Positions 16,012 through 23,772 are shown, counted from the first letter of the stretch. The stretch is 64,000 nucleotides of DNA from Acrocarpospora macrocephala (GCF_009687865.1 NZ_BLAE01000006.1:202550-266549), one strand, 5' to 3'. The notes: a model not told the origin generated them from the sequence alone. A program made the numbers and translations.

Positions 16012-16521
16012 ATGAACGACGAACCGGAACGGCTGAATCGTCGACTCGTCTATCCAAGAATCGTCACGAAGATCCGCGAGAGGATCGCGGCGGCCGGGTA
16101 TCAGCCGGGATCGCTGCTCCCCTCCGAGAACGCTCTATGCCAGGAACTTCGGATCGCACGTAATACGCTGCGGCGGGCGCTCACTGAACTCAAACGAGAA
16201 GGCTTGCTGGATACGATCCCTTCCAAGGGGTGGGTAGTCGTCGCGGAGGCATGTCCACAGCAGGACCGGTACAAGTACGAGGGCATCGCCCGGGTCTTCC
16301 GCGAGCAAATCCAGACCGGTCTCCTGCCACCAGGTGCCCCGGTGCCCAGCGAAGCAATGTTGCGGCAGGAACTCGGTATTTCCCGGTACACCGTGCGCTC
16401 GGCTCTGGCCGTTCTCGAACGTGAGGGACTTCTAGAGACGAGACAAGGCAAGGGCCGGTACGTCACCCGCCGCGCACCTGCGGAAATAGGACGTCCCGGG
16501 ACGTCCAACCAGCAAGGCTAG
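16012..16521 (+). CDS. Double winged-helix GntR-type regulator, paralogue of the 9470 gene
   Basis: 169 residues from ATG 16012; a TTG at 15982 in the same frame would add ten residues. Two GntR units: the first with YPRIVTKIRERIAAAGYQPG, SENALCQELRIARNTLRRAL and DTIPSKGWVVV; the second with YEGIARVFREQIQTGLLPPG, SEAMLRQELGISRYTVRSAL and ETRQGKGRYV. No effector domain follows. The stop is within 26 bp of the HD gene start, and a palindromic operator overlaps the last codons. The two-unit design without sensor domain suggests binding to long or paired operators. Confidence 0.8.
   Translation: MNDEPERLNRRLVYPRIVTKIRERIAAAGYQPGSLLPSENALCQELRIARNTLRRALTELKREGLLDTIPSKGWVVVAEACPQQDRYKYEGIARVFREQIQTGLLPPGAPVPSEAMLRQELGISRYTVRSALAVLEREGLLETRQGKGRYVTRRAPAEIGRPGTSNQQG
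16489..16507. promoter_or_regulatory. Operator-like palindrome GGACGTCCCGGGACGTCC
   Basis: An 18-bp perfect palindrome at 16489-16506. It contains the motif GTCCC-GGG-ACGTCC and ends 41 bp before the HD gene start, inside the 3' end of the GntR gene. Third copy of the regulon motif. Confidence 0.6.
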
Positions 16522-16547
16522 ATGTCCCCCGGGGTCACCTCCTTATC

Positions 16548-17129
16548 GTGAACAGCATGAGACAAGTCGAATGGGCTCGTGAGCTGGCACGCAAGGTTCT
16601 GGAGCGGCATCTGCCACGCCGCTGGGAGCACTCGCAAGGGGTGGGCCGTCGCGCCGAATCGCTGGCGCCGATCCTCGGCAAGGACGCGGAGATCCTGGCC
16701 GCGTCCGCGTGGCTGCACGACATCGGTTACGCCCTTGAACTGATCGACACCGGATTCCACCCGATCGACGGCGGCCGATATCTCCGCGACGTGCACGGCG
16801 CCGACGAACTGTTGTGCCGTCTGGTGGCCCACCACACCTGCGCTGAGATCGAGGCGGGCCAGCGTGGCCTTCTCGACATTCTCACCGGTGAGTTCCCGAA
16901 GGAGCGCGGCGACCTGGTGGAGGCGCTGACGTTCTGCGACATGACCACGAGCCCGGATGGGCTGCCGTTGACCGTGATGGATCGGCTGGCCGAGATCCGC
17001 TCGCGCTACGGACCCGACGACGAAGTCACCTGGTGCATTAATCGGGCTGAGCCGCACATTCTGTCGGCGGTCCGATCCGTGGAGACCCGGTTGGCGCTAT
17101 CCGATGTGCGGCTTGACTGCCTGGTCTAG
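16548..17129 (+). CDS. HD-domain phosphohydrolase
   Basis: 193 residues from GTG 16548 (ATG 16557 is an alternative). Metal-binding HD motifs are clear: RRWEHSQGVGRRAESL (first His), ASAWLHDIGYA (HD pair) and VAHHTCAEIE. The small size and lack of other domains match stand-alone HD hydrolases acting on nucleotides or phosphorylated small molecules. No Shine-Dalgarno sequence is visible just before the start, so the message may be nearly leaderless. The regulon palindrome lies 41-59 bp upstream. The 3' end overlaps the convergent Nudix gene by 33 bp, so the two transcripts are mutually antisense. Confidence 0.85.
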   Translation: MNSMRQVEWARELARKVLERHLPRRWEHSQGVGRRAESLAPILGKDAEILAASAWLHDIGYALELIDTGFHPIDGGRYLRDVHGADELLCRLVAHHTCAEIEAGQRGLLDILTGEFPKERGDLVEALTFCDMTTSPDGLPLTVMDRLAEIRSRYGPDDEVTWCINRAEPHILSAVRSVETRLALSDVRLDCLV

Positions 17130-17573
17130 GTAGTGGCCGATCCGCAGGCGCATCGAGCGATCCATCTTCAGATCCGCCACCTGGTCGCGTGGCACCCATT
17201 GAACCTCGGTTGACTCGCTGCTCGGGGTGGGCTCGCCGCTGACGGCCTGGGCGGTGAGAACGATGGAGAACTCCTGCCGGGCCTCGCCGTTGCTGGTGTA
17301 GAGGATCACGTGACGGGGATCGGTATAGGTCCCGACCAGTCCCGTGATCTCGCAGACAATTCCGGTCTCTTCGAGGGTCTCGCGAATGCCTGCGTTGGGA
17401 AGTGATTCGCCGAGATCGATCGCACCTCCGGGGACGGCCCAGTTCCCGTTGTCGCTGCGGCGGATCATCAGGATGTCTCCGGCGGTGTTGGTCACCACGA
17501 CGTTGACCGAGGGGACGAGGCTGTTGGGTGCGGGAGCGTCGGGGTCGTCGTAGAAGTCGATCCGTTTGCCCAT
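17097..17573 (-). CDS. Nudix hydrolase
   Basis: 158 residues from ATG 17573, two bases after the stop of the XRE gene upstream, so it is co-transcribed with it. The Nudix box is complete: GGAIDLGESLPNAGIRETLE followed by ETGI (G-x5-E-x7-RE-U-x-EE-x-G-U pattern). The N-terminus PSVNVVVTNTAGDILMIRRS and the C-terminal SSESTEVQWVPRDQ match ADP-ribose or NTP pyrophosphohydrolases of this family; the substrate is not evident. Pairing of a Nudix and an HD hydrolase under the same operator motif suggests nucleotide clean-up or turnover of a nucleotide signal (inference). Confidence 0.88.
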   Translation of the reverse strand: MGKRIDFYDDPDAPAPNSLVPSVNVVVTNTAGDILMIRRSDNGNWAVPGGAIDLGESLPNAGIRETLEETGIVCEITGLVGTYTDPRHVILYTSNGEARQEFSIVLTAQAVSGEPTPSSESTEVQWVPRDQVADLKMDRSMRLRIGHYLDQAVKPHIG

Positions 17574-17575
17574 GG

Positions 17576-18316
17576 TCAGGACTCTACCGGGGTGGCCTCG
17601 GACCACACGCGTTCGAAGCTTTCGAGGTAGGTGGTCACCATGTCGCCGCCGGCGACCCGGCGTAGATGGAGAACCGGGGCGTTGGCGGCAGGGGCGCCGT
17701 AGACATGGGTGTTGACGAGAAGCTGGTCGTCGGCGCGATAGATCGAGTTGTAGAGGATCGTGCTGTGCAGCCGGATCTGTACGCCGTCAATGCGGAGGAT
17801 GGGCCGGTAGAGGACCAGCGCGTTGCGGACTTTGGCCGCCATCCCTTCGTCGATGCCCTCGTCCACACCCCGTTGGGCAACCTCTGCACTGTCGGGATTG
17901 CCCAGGAGAATTCGTATCTGAACGCCGGTGCGGGCCTTCTCGCCAAGAACTCGGACCAGCCCGGAATCCTCGGCAAGGAACATGCCGCTGTAGACCAGAA
18001 TGCCGATCTGCTCGGCGGCGTCGGAGAACAGACGTCCCCAGGTGTCACGCGGGACGGCCCAGCGGTGCGGGTAGACGGTGACGATCTCGCTCTCTGATGC
18101 TGAGGCCACCTGTTCGCGTGTCAGCGCTTCCGGCCAGAGATAGGACTCGTCCATTCCGAGATGTGAGGAGACCGCGTACCTGTGCTTTCGGTATGGTGCG
18201 CGGCCTTTGGTGATCCACCGCTCAACGGTTTTGGGGTCCACCTCGATGGCTGCGGCCAGCTCGACGACGCTTACCCCGCGCTCCAAGAGAGCCGCGCGTA
18301 GTCGCTCGTTCGCCAT
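17576..18316 (-). CDS. XRE-type regulator with PLD-like sensor domain (DUF5919 type), copy 2
   Basis: 246 residues from ATG 18316. Same architecture as the 15051 gene: XRE domain ELAAAIEVDPKTVERWITKG, then IGILVYSGMFLAEDSG, QIRILLGNPDSAEVAQRG and IRLHSTILYNSIYRADDQLL. The PLD-type His is kept without the Lys and Asp of the HKD motif. Both copies share the YPHRWAVP segment before the sensor domain. The operator-like site lies only 16-30 bp upstream of the start codon, so binding there would block transcription initiation or early elongation. It forms an operon with the Nudix gene. Confidence 0.8.
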   Translation of the reverse strand: MANERLRAALLERGVSVVELAAAIEVDPKTVERWITKGRAPYRKHRYAVSSHLGMDESYLWPEALTREQVASASESEIVTVYPHRWAVPRDTWGRLFSDAAEQIGILVYSGMFLAEDSGLVRVLGEKARTGVQIRILLGNPDSAEVAQRGVDEGIDEGMAAKVRNALVLYRPILRIDGVQIRLHSTILYNSIYRADDQLLVNTHVYGAPAANAPVLHLRRVAGGDMVTTYLESFERVWSEATPVES

Positions 18317-18331
18317 CTCACCTGCCCGCCT

Positions 18332-18346
18332 GGGACGTTCGGGGAC
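18332..18346 (-). promoter_or_regulatory. Operator-like site GTCCC-CGA-ACGTCCC (minus strand), with second half-site at 18362-18383
   Basis: Fourth copy of GTCCC-N3-ACGTCCC, reading toward the XRE/Nudix operon. A partial copy follows at 18362-18383: GGACGT and ACGTCC flank a short centre (CCGGACGTCTTGCACACGTC, then CGG). Confidence 0.55.
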
Positions 18347-18463
18347 TCGTTCATCCTAAGCCGGACGTCTTGCACACGTCCGGTCGTGTAGTGATCTCGT
18401 CCTGACACTTCCTCGCACCCTCGGTATGGAGCACCAACCCACCGAGGAAAAGGAGGAGTGATC

Positions 18464-18679
18464 TTGACCAACACGATTACCGCCCCGGGTGAGGAACCCG
18501 CCACCTGCGCCTGCGGCGCGGCCCTGGCCGAGGGGCAGAAACTCTGCCGCAAGTGCGCGGCTCGCGAACGCTGGGCCAAGCGTCAGGCGGCCCGGCTGCG
18601 CCTCAAGCGGCGTCGCAACCTCAGCCGTCGCCCTCCGCGCGACCCGCACCGCACGCCCATCGTGGGCGCCACGTCATGA
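18464..18679 (+). CDS. Small zinc-ribbon-like basic protein
   Basis: 71 residues from TTG 18464, eight bases after AAGGAGGA; a GTG at 18458 is too close to the ribosome-binding site. Cys pattern C-A-C-G ... C-R-K-C (ATCACGAALAEGQKLCRKC, with the ACG pair written CACG in full) would bind zinc. The C-terminal half is rich in Arg/Lys (RRRNLSRRPPRDPHR). It is the first gene of a small operon at the left of the AICE core and overlaps the next start (ATGA). Function unknown; such small basic proteins are common in AICEs. Confidence 0.6.
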   Translation: MTNTITAPGEEPATCACGAALAEGQKLCRKCAARERWAKRQAARLRLKRRRNLSRRPPRDPHRTPIVGATS

Positions 18680-18951
18680 CCTGGCTTCCGTTGATCGTCG
18701 CGGCGATTCTGGCCGCAGTCGTACTGGTCGGCTTCGTCGTGGTCCTGATCGGGATGCGCCGCGAGGACAACAGCCGGCACCTCCCGAGCAATGCGCCGAC
18801 CGTCTCGTCGGCGTTCGCCCGGCGGGTGACCGGTTGCCACGTCTACGACGACCGCGCTAGTTACGTGTCTTCGGATCGGCTGCGGGCAATGCCGCCTCGA
18901 CCTGCTCCAGGCGGCGGGTCAGGTCCTGCACGGCACTCCGCAGGGCAGTGA
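18676..18951 (+). CDS. Small membrane protein of AICE
   Basis: 91 residues from ATG 18676, overlapping the zinc-ribbon gene in ATGA. One N-terminal membrane helix (MTWLPLIVAAILAAVVLVGF) is followed by a charged segment and the motif RRVTGCHVYDDR. The last 30 residues overlap the convergent GntR gene by 95 bp and look like read-through of antisense sequence, so the functional part is probably the first 60 residues. Function unknown. Confidence 0.5.
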   Translation: MTWLPLIVAAILAAVVLVGFVVVLIGMRREDNSRHLPSNAPTVSSAFARRVTGCHVYDDRASYVSSDRLRAMPPRPAPGGGSGPARHSAGQ

Positions 18952-19222
18952 CTTCGGTCCGTAGATCCGAATCCTGCTCCGGCTGCCCGTCCTCCTGGAC
19001 GAACACGCCTTTGCCCTGCTGGCCGACGACAAGACCCTCGTTGCGCAAGATCCCCACGGCCATCTTCACGACCGACAACGAGGCGTCGAACTGCTCGGCC
19101 AGCTGGGCGGTGGACGGCAACGGCTCACCGGGCGCGAGAAGTCCGCCGCGAATCCGCTCCCGCAGTTCGTCGGCGATCTGAAGGTATCCGGGCCTGCCCG
19201 TCTTCTTGACCATCGCGCTCAT
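18857..19222 (-). CDS. GntR-type repressor, KorSA-like
   Basis: 121 residues from ATG 19222. GntR winged helix: YLQIADELRERIRGGLLAPG, TAQLAEQFDASLSVVKMAVG and GLVVGQQGKGVFVQ. The C-terminus is a predicted coiled coil (DLRTEVTALRSAVQDLTRRL) instead of an effector domain. In pSAM2 the equivalent repressor KorSA silences the replication/transfer activator. It is divergent from the 19320 operon, and the 97-bp region between them has repeated CCAAGCCAAC and inverted GTTGGC elements, the probable operators. Confidence 0.8.
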   Translation of the reverse strand: MSAMVKKTGRPGYLQIADELRERIRGGLLAPGEPLPSTAQLAEQFDASLSVVKMAVGILRNEGLVVGQQGKGVFVQEDGQPEQDSDLRTEVTALRSAVQDLTRRLEQVEAALPAADPKTRN

Positions 19223-19240
19223 CTCACCACGGCAGACCCG

Positions 19241-19296
19241 ACCAAGCCAACCATGAGCACATTGACAACCAAGCCAACTAGGTCAACTATGTTGGC
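19241..19296. promoter_or_regulatory. Repeated operators between KorSA-like gene and transfer operon
   Basis: ACCAAGCCAAC occurs at 19241-19251 and 19268-19278, 27 bp apart; GCCAAC (19273) and GTTGGC (19291-19296) form an inverted repeat around AGGTCAAC. The region covers the promoters of both divergent genes. Confidence 0.55.
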
Positions 19297-19319
19297 TATG
19301 AGCTAAGGAGGTTTACGAC

Positions 19320-19649
19320 ATGCGAACCATCCCGATCCCCGTCGACACGAACAGGCTCACCTTCACCTGCGTGAAGTCACCACGCCCCCGCCTGCTGAAC
19401 AAGGACACCGGGGAGATCAAGACCGACAAGACCGGACAGGTCGTCTACGAGGTCATCTGCTCGGTGGAAGACACCTTGGGACGGATCGAGCTGGTCAAGG
19501 TCGCCGTCTCCGGCGAACCGCCCGTCACCTCCGGAGACGAGGTGATCCCGGTCGACCTGGCGGGCTACGTCTGGGAGATTTCCGGACGGTGGGGGATCTC
19601 CTACCGGGCTACCGCCTTCACTTCCGCCCGGGGAGACGGCGTTGCCTGA
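19320..19649 (+). CDS. AICE regulatory-type small protein
   Basis: 109 residues from ATG 19320 with AAGGAGG upstream (19305-19311). The beta-rich sequence, including RLTFTCVKSPRPRLLNKDTG, VYEVICSVEDT and IPVDLAGYVWEISGRWG, matches the short protein found just before the FtsK-like gene in many AICEs, often annotated as SCO3933-like regulatory protein. Role not established. It overlaps the transfer gene start by 8 bp, so the two are translationally coupled. Confidence 0.7.
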   Translation: MRTIPIPVDTNRLTFTCVKSPRPRLLNKDTGEIKTDKTGQVVYEVICSVEDTLGRIELVKVAVSGEPPVTSGDEVIPVDLAGYVWEISGRWGISYRATAFTSARGDGVA

Positions 19650-20973
19650 GTCCCTACACCTTCCGCTGCTGGTCCTCGCCGCTGTGCTCGTCATGGCGGC
19701 GGGGCTGCCGGGCTGGCGTCGCCTGCACTACCGGTCCTTCTGGCTGGTGGCCGGCTACCCGATGACCGCGTTATCGGTGTGGGCCTCCTGGCGACGAGTG
19801 GCGCTGGGCTGCGGGCTGACCAAGAAGCGGCAACGCTACTGGTTCACCCTCGTACCGGGAAGCGTCGCCTCCACCGGCCTGGTCAAGGTCAAGCGACGTT
19901 TCCAGCGGGTCTCGGTCGACACCCGCCCGTTCATGTGGCTCCCCAAGCCGACCCGGCACGGATGGCGCGTCACCCTGCACACCCTTGAAGGGCAGACTCC
20001 CACCGACTACTCCGAAGCTGCGGAACGGCTCGCGCACTCCTGGGGAGTCCACGCCGTACGAGCCTCTTCGCCACGTCCGGGGCGAGTCGTCCTGGCCGCG
20101 ACCGTGCGAGATCCGCTCGTCCGGATAGATCAGCTTCCACCCTCCACGGAACTTCTCCGGGTGACTGTGGGCCGCCTGGAATCCGGTACGCCGTGGATGA
20201 TCGACTTCAAGACGATCCCTCACTGGCTTAACGCCGGTGCCACCCAGTCCGGGAAGTCGAACTTGGCGAACGCTCTGATCGTCGGGCTGGCTCCTCAACC
20301 GGTCGCCCTGGTGGGCTTCGATCTCAAGGGCGGTGTTGAGTTCACCCCGTACGAACCCCGCCTGTCGGCACTGGCCACCACACGCGCCGAATGCTCGGCA
20401 CTGCTCGCTGATCTGATCGCCCTGATGATCGACCGGATGGGCCTGTGCCGGATGGCCGGCGCTCGTAACGTGTGGCGGCTTCCTCCGGCGATTCGTCCCG
20501 TGCCCGTGGTCGTTCTTGTCGACGAACTGGCAGAGCTGTACCTGATAGGCGACAAGTCCGAAAAAGATGAGGTGGCCCGGATTTCGACGGCACTCCTGCG
20601 GGTGGCCCAGCTTGGGCGGGCCTTCGGGATCTACCTGTTCTGCTCGGGCCAGCGGATCGGCTCCGACCTCGGGCCAGGCGTGACCGCGCTGCGCGCCCAG
20701 TGCTCCGGCCGGATCTGCCACCGGGTCAACGATCCCGAGACCGCGACGATGACGCTCGGCGACCTCGACCCGGCCGCTCTCGTCTCCGCCCGTGCCATCC
20801 CCGCAGAGACACCCGGCATCGCCATCGTCGCCGGACAAGACGGCCAGTGGTACCGGGCTCGCTCCTTCTACGTGGCCGAAGCCACCGCGGAGCATACCGC
20901 GCGAACGTACGCCCACCTGGCACCCGACTGGGACCGGGTCCTCAATCCCGAACCACACGACATCCCCGCCTAA
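19642..20973 (+). CDS. FtsK/SpoIIIE-type DNA translocase for conjugal transfer (TraSA-like)
   Basis: 443 residues from TTG 19642, preceded by GGGGAG. Two membrane helices in the first 60 residues, then a domain ending in the P-loop GATQSGKSN near residue 200, Walker B VVVLVDELAELY near 300, and the FtsK segment LLRVAQLGRAFGIYLFCSGQ followed by RIC and DPETATMTLGD. In AICEs and Streptomyces plasmids this protein pumps double-stranded DNA from donor to recipient as a hexamer at the hyphal tip, without relaxase. It is the only protein essential for transfer in that family (established for TraB/TraSA). It is second in the operon controlled from the KorSA-like divergent promoter. Confidence 0.92.
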   Translation: MPESLHLPLLVLAAVLVMAAGLPGWRRLHYRSFWLVAGYPMTALSVWASWRRVALGCGLTKKRQRYWFTLVPGSVASTGLVKVKRRFQRVSVDTRPFMWLPKPTRHGWRVTLHTLEGQTPTDYSEAAERLAHSWGVHAVRASSPRPGRVVLAATVRDPLVRIDQLPPSTELLRVTVGRLESGTPWMIDFKTIPHWLNAGATQSGKSNLANALIVGLAPQPVALVGFDLKGGVEFTPYEPRLSALATTRAECSALLADLIALMIDRMGLCRMAGARNVWRLPPAIRPVPVVVLVDELAELYLIGDKSEKDEVARISTALLRVAQLGRAFGIYLFCSGQRIGSDLGPGVTALRAQCSGRICHRVNDPETATMTLGDLDPAALVSARAIPAETPGIAIVAGQDGQWYRARSFYVAEATAEHTARTYAHLAPDWDRVLNPEPHDIPA

Positions 20974-20989
20974 CACGAGAGGAGGAACG

Positions 20990-21646
20990 ATGCGACGCCT
21001 TGCCCTGATGCTGCTCGACTCGGGCCCGGTCATCGTCTTGGCCGCTATCGCGGGTGCCGGATCGTTCACCCACATTCGCGACACGGCCATCGATCACGGG
21101 CAGACCGGGTGGATGTCGTGGGCGGTGGCGGTCTGCGTCGACCTGACATGCGTCATGGCCGCACGGGAACGGCAACGCGACAAGCGGACCGGCCGCACCC
21201 GGCACGGACTGATGTCCTGGCCAACGCTCGTCCTGGTCGCCGGAATCGTGCTATCCCTGGCCGCCAACCTGCAACAGGCCGAACCAACCGTTTGGGGCTG
21301 GCTGACCGCTGCGATCCCCGCCGGCGCCTTCCTCGTCGCGGTCTCGATGCTCGAACGCCGCGCGACCGACCCCAAGCCGGAGGCGGGTCTTCAGACGGAA
21401 CCCGTCCCCATGCCGTCCTCGCTGCCGGACCGTCCCGTCCTCGTCCCCGCCGACTCCTCCAACCAGGACGAAACGACCGATCCGGCTCCCGTGCTGCTCG
21501 ACTACGCCCGGCGCGTGGCCGACGAACACCACACCAAACACGGCAAACCCATTACCCGCGACGCCCTGCGCGCCCGCCTGGGTGTCTCCAACCAACTCGC
21601 CTCACAGCTACTCCGGGACCTTCGACCCGTACGAGAACCCGCCTGA
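20990..21646 (+). CDS. DUF2637 membrane protein with C-terminal helix-turn-helix (Spd-like)
   Basis: 218 residues from ATG 20990 with GAGAGGAGG just before it; a longer frame from 20792 is an out-of-frame shadow of the tra gene. Four hydrophobic segments in the first 125 residues include SWAVAVCVDLTCVMAARERQ, typical of DUF2637. The tail holds a small winged-helix-like motif GKPITRDALRARLGVSNQLA. Such proteins follow the translocase in AICEs and are thought to help plasmid spread within the mycelium; the mechanism is unknown. Confidence 0.8.
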   Translation: MRRLALMLLDSGPVIVLAAIAGAGSFTHIRDTAIDHGQTGWMSWAVAVCVDLTCVMAARERQRDKRTGRTRHGLMSWPTLVLVAGIVLSLAANLQQAEPTVWGWLTAAIPAGAFLVAVSMLERRATDPKPEAGLQTEPVPMPSSLPDRPVLVPADSSNQDETTDPAPVLLDYARRVADEHHTKHGKPITRDALRARLGVSNQLASQLLRDLRPVREPA

Positions 21647-21664
21647 ACGAAAGGAGACCCCACC

Positions 21665-22006
21665 ATGACCAACGACCGCTACGACATGATCACCGGCCTT
21701 CGCGACCTGGCCGACTTCCTGGAGACCAATCCCAACATCCCGGCTCCCCGCAACGTCACCATTCACCACTTCCCGGCGCGGCACGCGGACGACGAGATGT
21801 GCGCCGAAGTCGACAAGGTCGCCGCACTGCTCGGCAGCGAGATCAACAGGAACGACGTCCCGCATGGGTACTACCGCACCTCAGTCCACTTCGGACCGGT
21901 CGAGTACACCGCATTGGCCGTCCTCGCCCACCGACGCGCCACCTACGAGGCTGAGACCTCCTACTTCGGTTGCGTCACTCCCGACATCCCGGCCTGCGCC
22001 ACCTGA
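21665..22006 (+). CDS. AICE hypothetical protein
   Basis: 113 residues from ATG 21665 with AAAGGAG upstream. Starts with an amphipathic helix (YDMITGLRDLADFLETNPN), followed by NVTIHHFPARHADDE and a segment VDKVAALLGSEINR. Proteins of this size and pattern accompany the DUF2637 gene in AICEs. No domain assigned. Spaced 18 bp from the gene before and 5 bp from the next small gene. Confidence 0.7.
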   Translation: MTNDRYDMITGLRDLADFLETNPNIPAPRNVTIHHFPARHADDEMCAEVDKVAALLGSEINRNDVPHGYYRTSVHFGPVEYTALAVLAHRRATYEAETSYFGCVTPDIPACAT

Positions 22007-22011
22007 ACGAG

Positions 22012-22143
22012 GTGGACCCCTCAGACGAACCACTCCCGGTGATCCGCTACCGCTGCTGCACCTGCAACGGAACCGGCCTCGACGGCGACGGCGAACGCTG
22101 CCGCGACTGCGACGGAATCGGGATCGACAACCACGGCGCATGA
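22012..22143 (+). CDS. 43-residue DnaJ-type zinc-ribbon peptide
   Basis: GTG 22012 to TGA 22143. The peptide contains two CxxCxGxG units, CCTCNGTGLDGDGERC followed by RDCDGIG, the zinc-binding pattern of DnaJ central domains and of small regulatory zinc ribbons. It is below usual gene-finding size. An overlapping ATG at 22140 opens a further 47-codon frame running into the rep gene, which I do not annotate. Position between transfer and replication genes suggests an accessory role in one of them. Confidence 0.6.
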   Translation: MDPSDEPLPVIRYRCCTCNGTGLDGDGERCRDCDGIGIDNHGA

Positions 22144-22240
22144 ATGCGCAAGCGCCTCCGGCCTGGCCGTACATCCGCCAAGACGCCTGCCAGGTCGGAG
22201 GCCATCCCCTCACCCGAACGAGTGAAAGGAGGTCCCCATC

Positions 22241-23587
22241 TTGCCCCGAAACACCACCAGCACGCACGCAATCACGGGGGTGATCACCCGACTCAACCGC
22301 CCGGACTTCGACCGATGGGCCGCTCAGATCCGACGCGCGGGCGGCTGCCGGCAACCGATCCACCTACGCGGCAAAGTCGAACACCGGGACACCACGACCG
22401 GTACCCTCATCCACCGCTACAGCACCCGCCTGGAACCCGGCGGCGCCCTGCGGATCGCCTGCAAGACGCGACGGTCCTCACGCTGCGAGGCGTGCGCCAA
22501 GACTTACCGCGCCGACACCTACCAACTCATTCGCGCGGGCCTGGCCGGCGGCAAGGGCGTTCCCGCTACGGTGACCGCTCACCCGTGCCTGTTCGTCACA
22601 CTCACCGCGCCGTCCTTCGGCGCCGTCCACACCCACCATGCACGAAACGGTAGGCCGCTCCCGTGCCACGCCCGCCGCTCTGCCGCCACCTGCCCACACG
22701 GCATCGTCATGTCCTGCACGGTTCGCCACGCTTCCGACGATCCGGGCCTCGGCGAACCACTGTGTCCCGATTGCTACGACTACACCGGTTCGGTGCTGTT
22801 CAACGCACTGGCGCCGCTGTTGTGGAAGCGGTTTACCGACGCTTTGCGCCGTCACCTGGCCAAGAGCGCCGACCTGACCGTTAAGGAACTCCGCGAACAG
22901 GTCGTGATGTCCTTCGCCAAAGTTGCCGAATACCAACGCCGTGGCGTGGTCCACCTCCACGCCGTGATCCGCCTTGACGGCCCAGCCGGACCCGGTTCCC
23001 CACCTCCAATTTGGGCAACGGAAGAAGCCTTGGCCGATGCGGTACGACGGGCCGCCCACGTCGTCTCCGCCGTAGGTCTCGACGGCCACAAGCCGCTGCG
23101 CTGGGGCAACCAGCTCGACATTCGCCCGATCACCCTGGACGGCGGCCTCACGGCACGAGCCGTAGCGGCCTACATAAGCAAGTACGCCACCAAAGCCGCC
23201 GAATGCACCGGCACACTCGACCGGCGTATCTACCCCCTCGAAGACCTGTCCGCCCTCCCCATCCGCCATCATGCGCGACGGATGATCGCCGAATGCCTCC
23301 GCCTGGGCACACGCAACGACCTGAGCCACCTCCGGCTCATCCACTGGGCTCACATGCTCGGCTTCCGTGGGCACTTCGCCACCCGATCCCGCCACTACTC
23401 CACCACTCTCAGCGCGCTCCGAGCCGACCGCGCTAACCACGTCATGGGTCAGCTGATCGCCAGTGGACGTTATCCCCACCTGGACTCGAAATCCGTCCAC
23501 GTGTTCTCCGACTGGAAATACGCAGGACGTGGCCTCACCTCCGGCGACATGCTCGTGGCCGACGCGATCACGGACGGTACGCGATGA
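22241..23587 (+). CDS. Replication initiator, RepSA-like (rolling-circle HUH type)
   Basis: 448 residues from TTG 22241, eight bases after AAAGGAGG. A Cys cluster near residue 85 (SSRCEACAKTYRADTYQ) and a second around 140-185 (CHARRSAATCPHG, then EPLCPDCYDYTG) are zinc-binding, as in RepSA. The HUH-type metal site is VVHLHAVIRLDG near residue 240, and the nicking tyrosine motif is AAYISKYATKAAE near residue 310. RepSA relatives replicate AICEs by rolling circle after excision. It is coupled to the excisionase gene by ATGA, so rep-xis-int form one unit as in pSAM2. Confidence 0.9.
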   Translation: MPRNTTSTHAITGVITRLNRPDFDRWAAQIRRAGGCRQPIHLRGKVEHRDTTTGTLIHRYSTRLEPGGALRIACKTRRSSRCEACAKTYRADTYQLIRAGLAGGKGVPATVTAHPCLFVTLTAPSFGAVHTHHARNGRPLPCHARRSAATCPHGIVMSCTVRHASDDPGLGEPLCPDCYDYTGSVLFNALAPLLWKRFTDALRRHLAKSADLTVKELREQVVMSFAKVAEYQRRGVVHLHAVIRLDGPAGPGSPPPIWATEEALADAVRRAAHVVSAVGLDGHKPLRWGNQLDIRPITLDGGLTARAVAAYISKYATKAAECTGTLDRRIYPLEDLSALPIRHHARRMIAECLRLGTRNDLSHLRLIHWAHMLGFRGHFATRSRHYSTTLSALRADRANHVMGQLIASGRYPHLDSKSVHVFSDWKYAGRGLTSGDMLVADAITDGTR

Positions 23588-23772
23588 GCCGCCGCGACGA
23601 ACTAATGGGCGTCCCCGAGGTCCTCGACGAACTGCGCGTCTCGCGTCGGACCTTCTACCGCTGGCGCGAACTCGGCCACGCGCCCAAGGGCCTCAAACTG
23701 CCCAACGGCGAAATCCGCATCTACCGGAGCGAATTCACCACATGGCTTGAATCCCTGCGGGAGATGTCATGA
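23584..23772 (+). CDS. Excisionase (AlpA/MerR-like helix-turn-helix)
   Basis: 62 residues from ATG 23584, overlapping both neighbours by 4 bp (ATGA at each end). The whole protein is a winged helix: LMGVPEVLDELRVSRRTFYR, WRELGHAPKG, LPNGEIRIYRSEFTTWL. In pSAM2-type elements the protein at this position directs excision by the integrase. Length and context are as expected. Confidence 0.88.
   Translation: MSRRDELMGVPEVLDELRVSRRTFYRWRELGHAPKGLKLPNGEIRIYRSEFTTWLESLREMS

Noticed and set aside
22140..22283. 47-codon frame overlapping the rep start
   Set aside because: Has ATGA coupling but sequence is not protein-like in its second half and runs through the rep ribosome-binding site.
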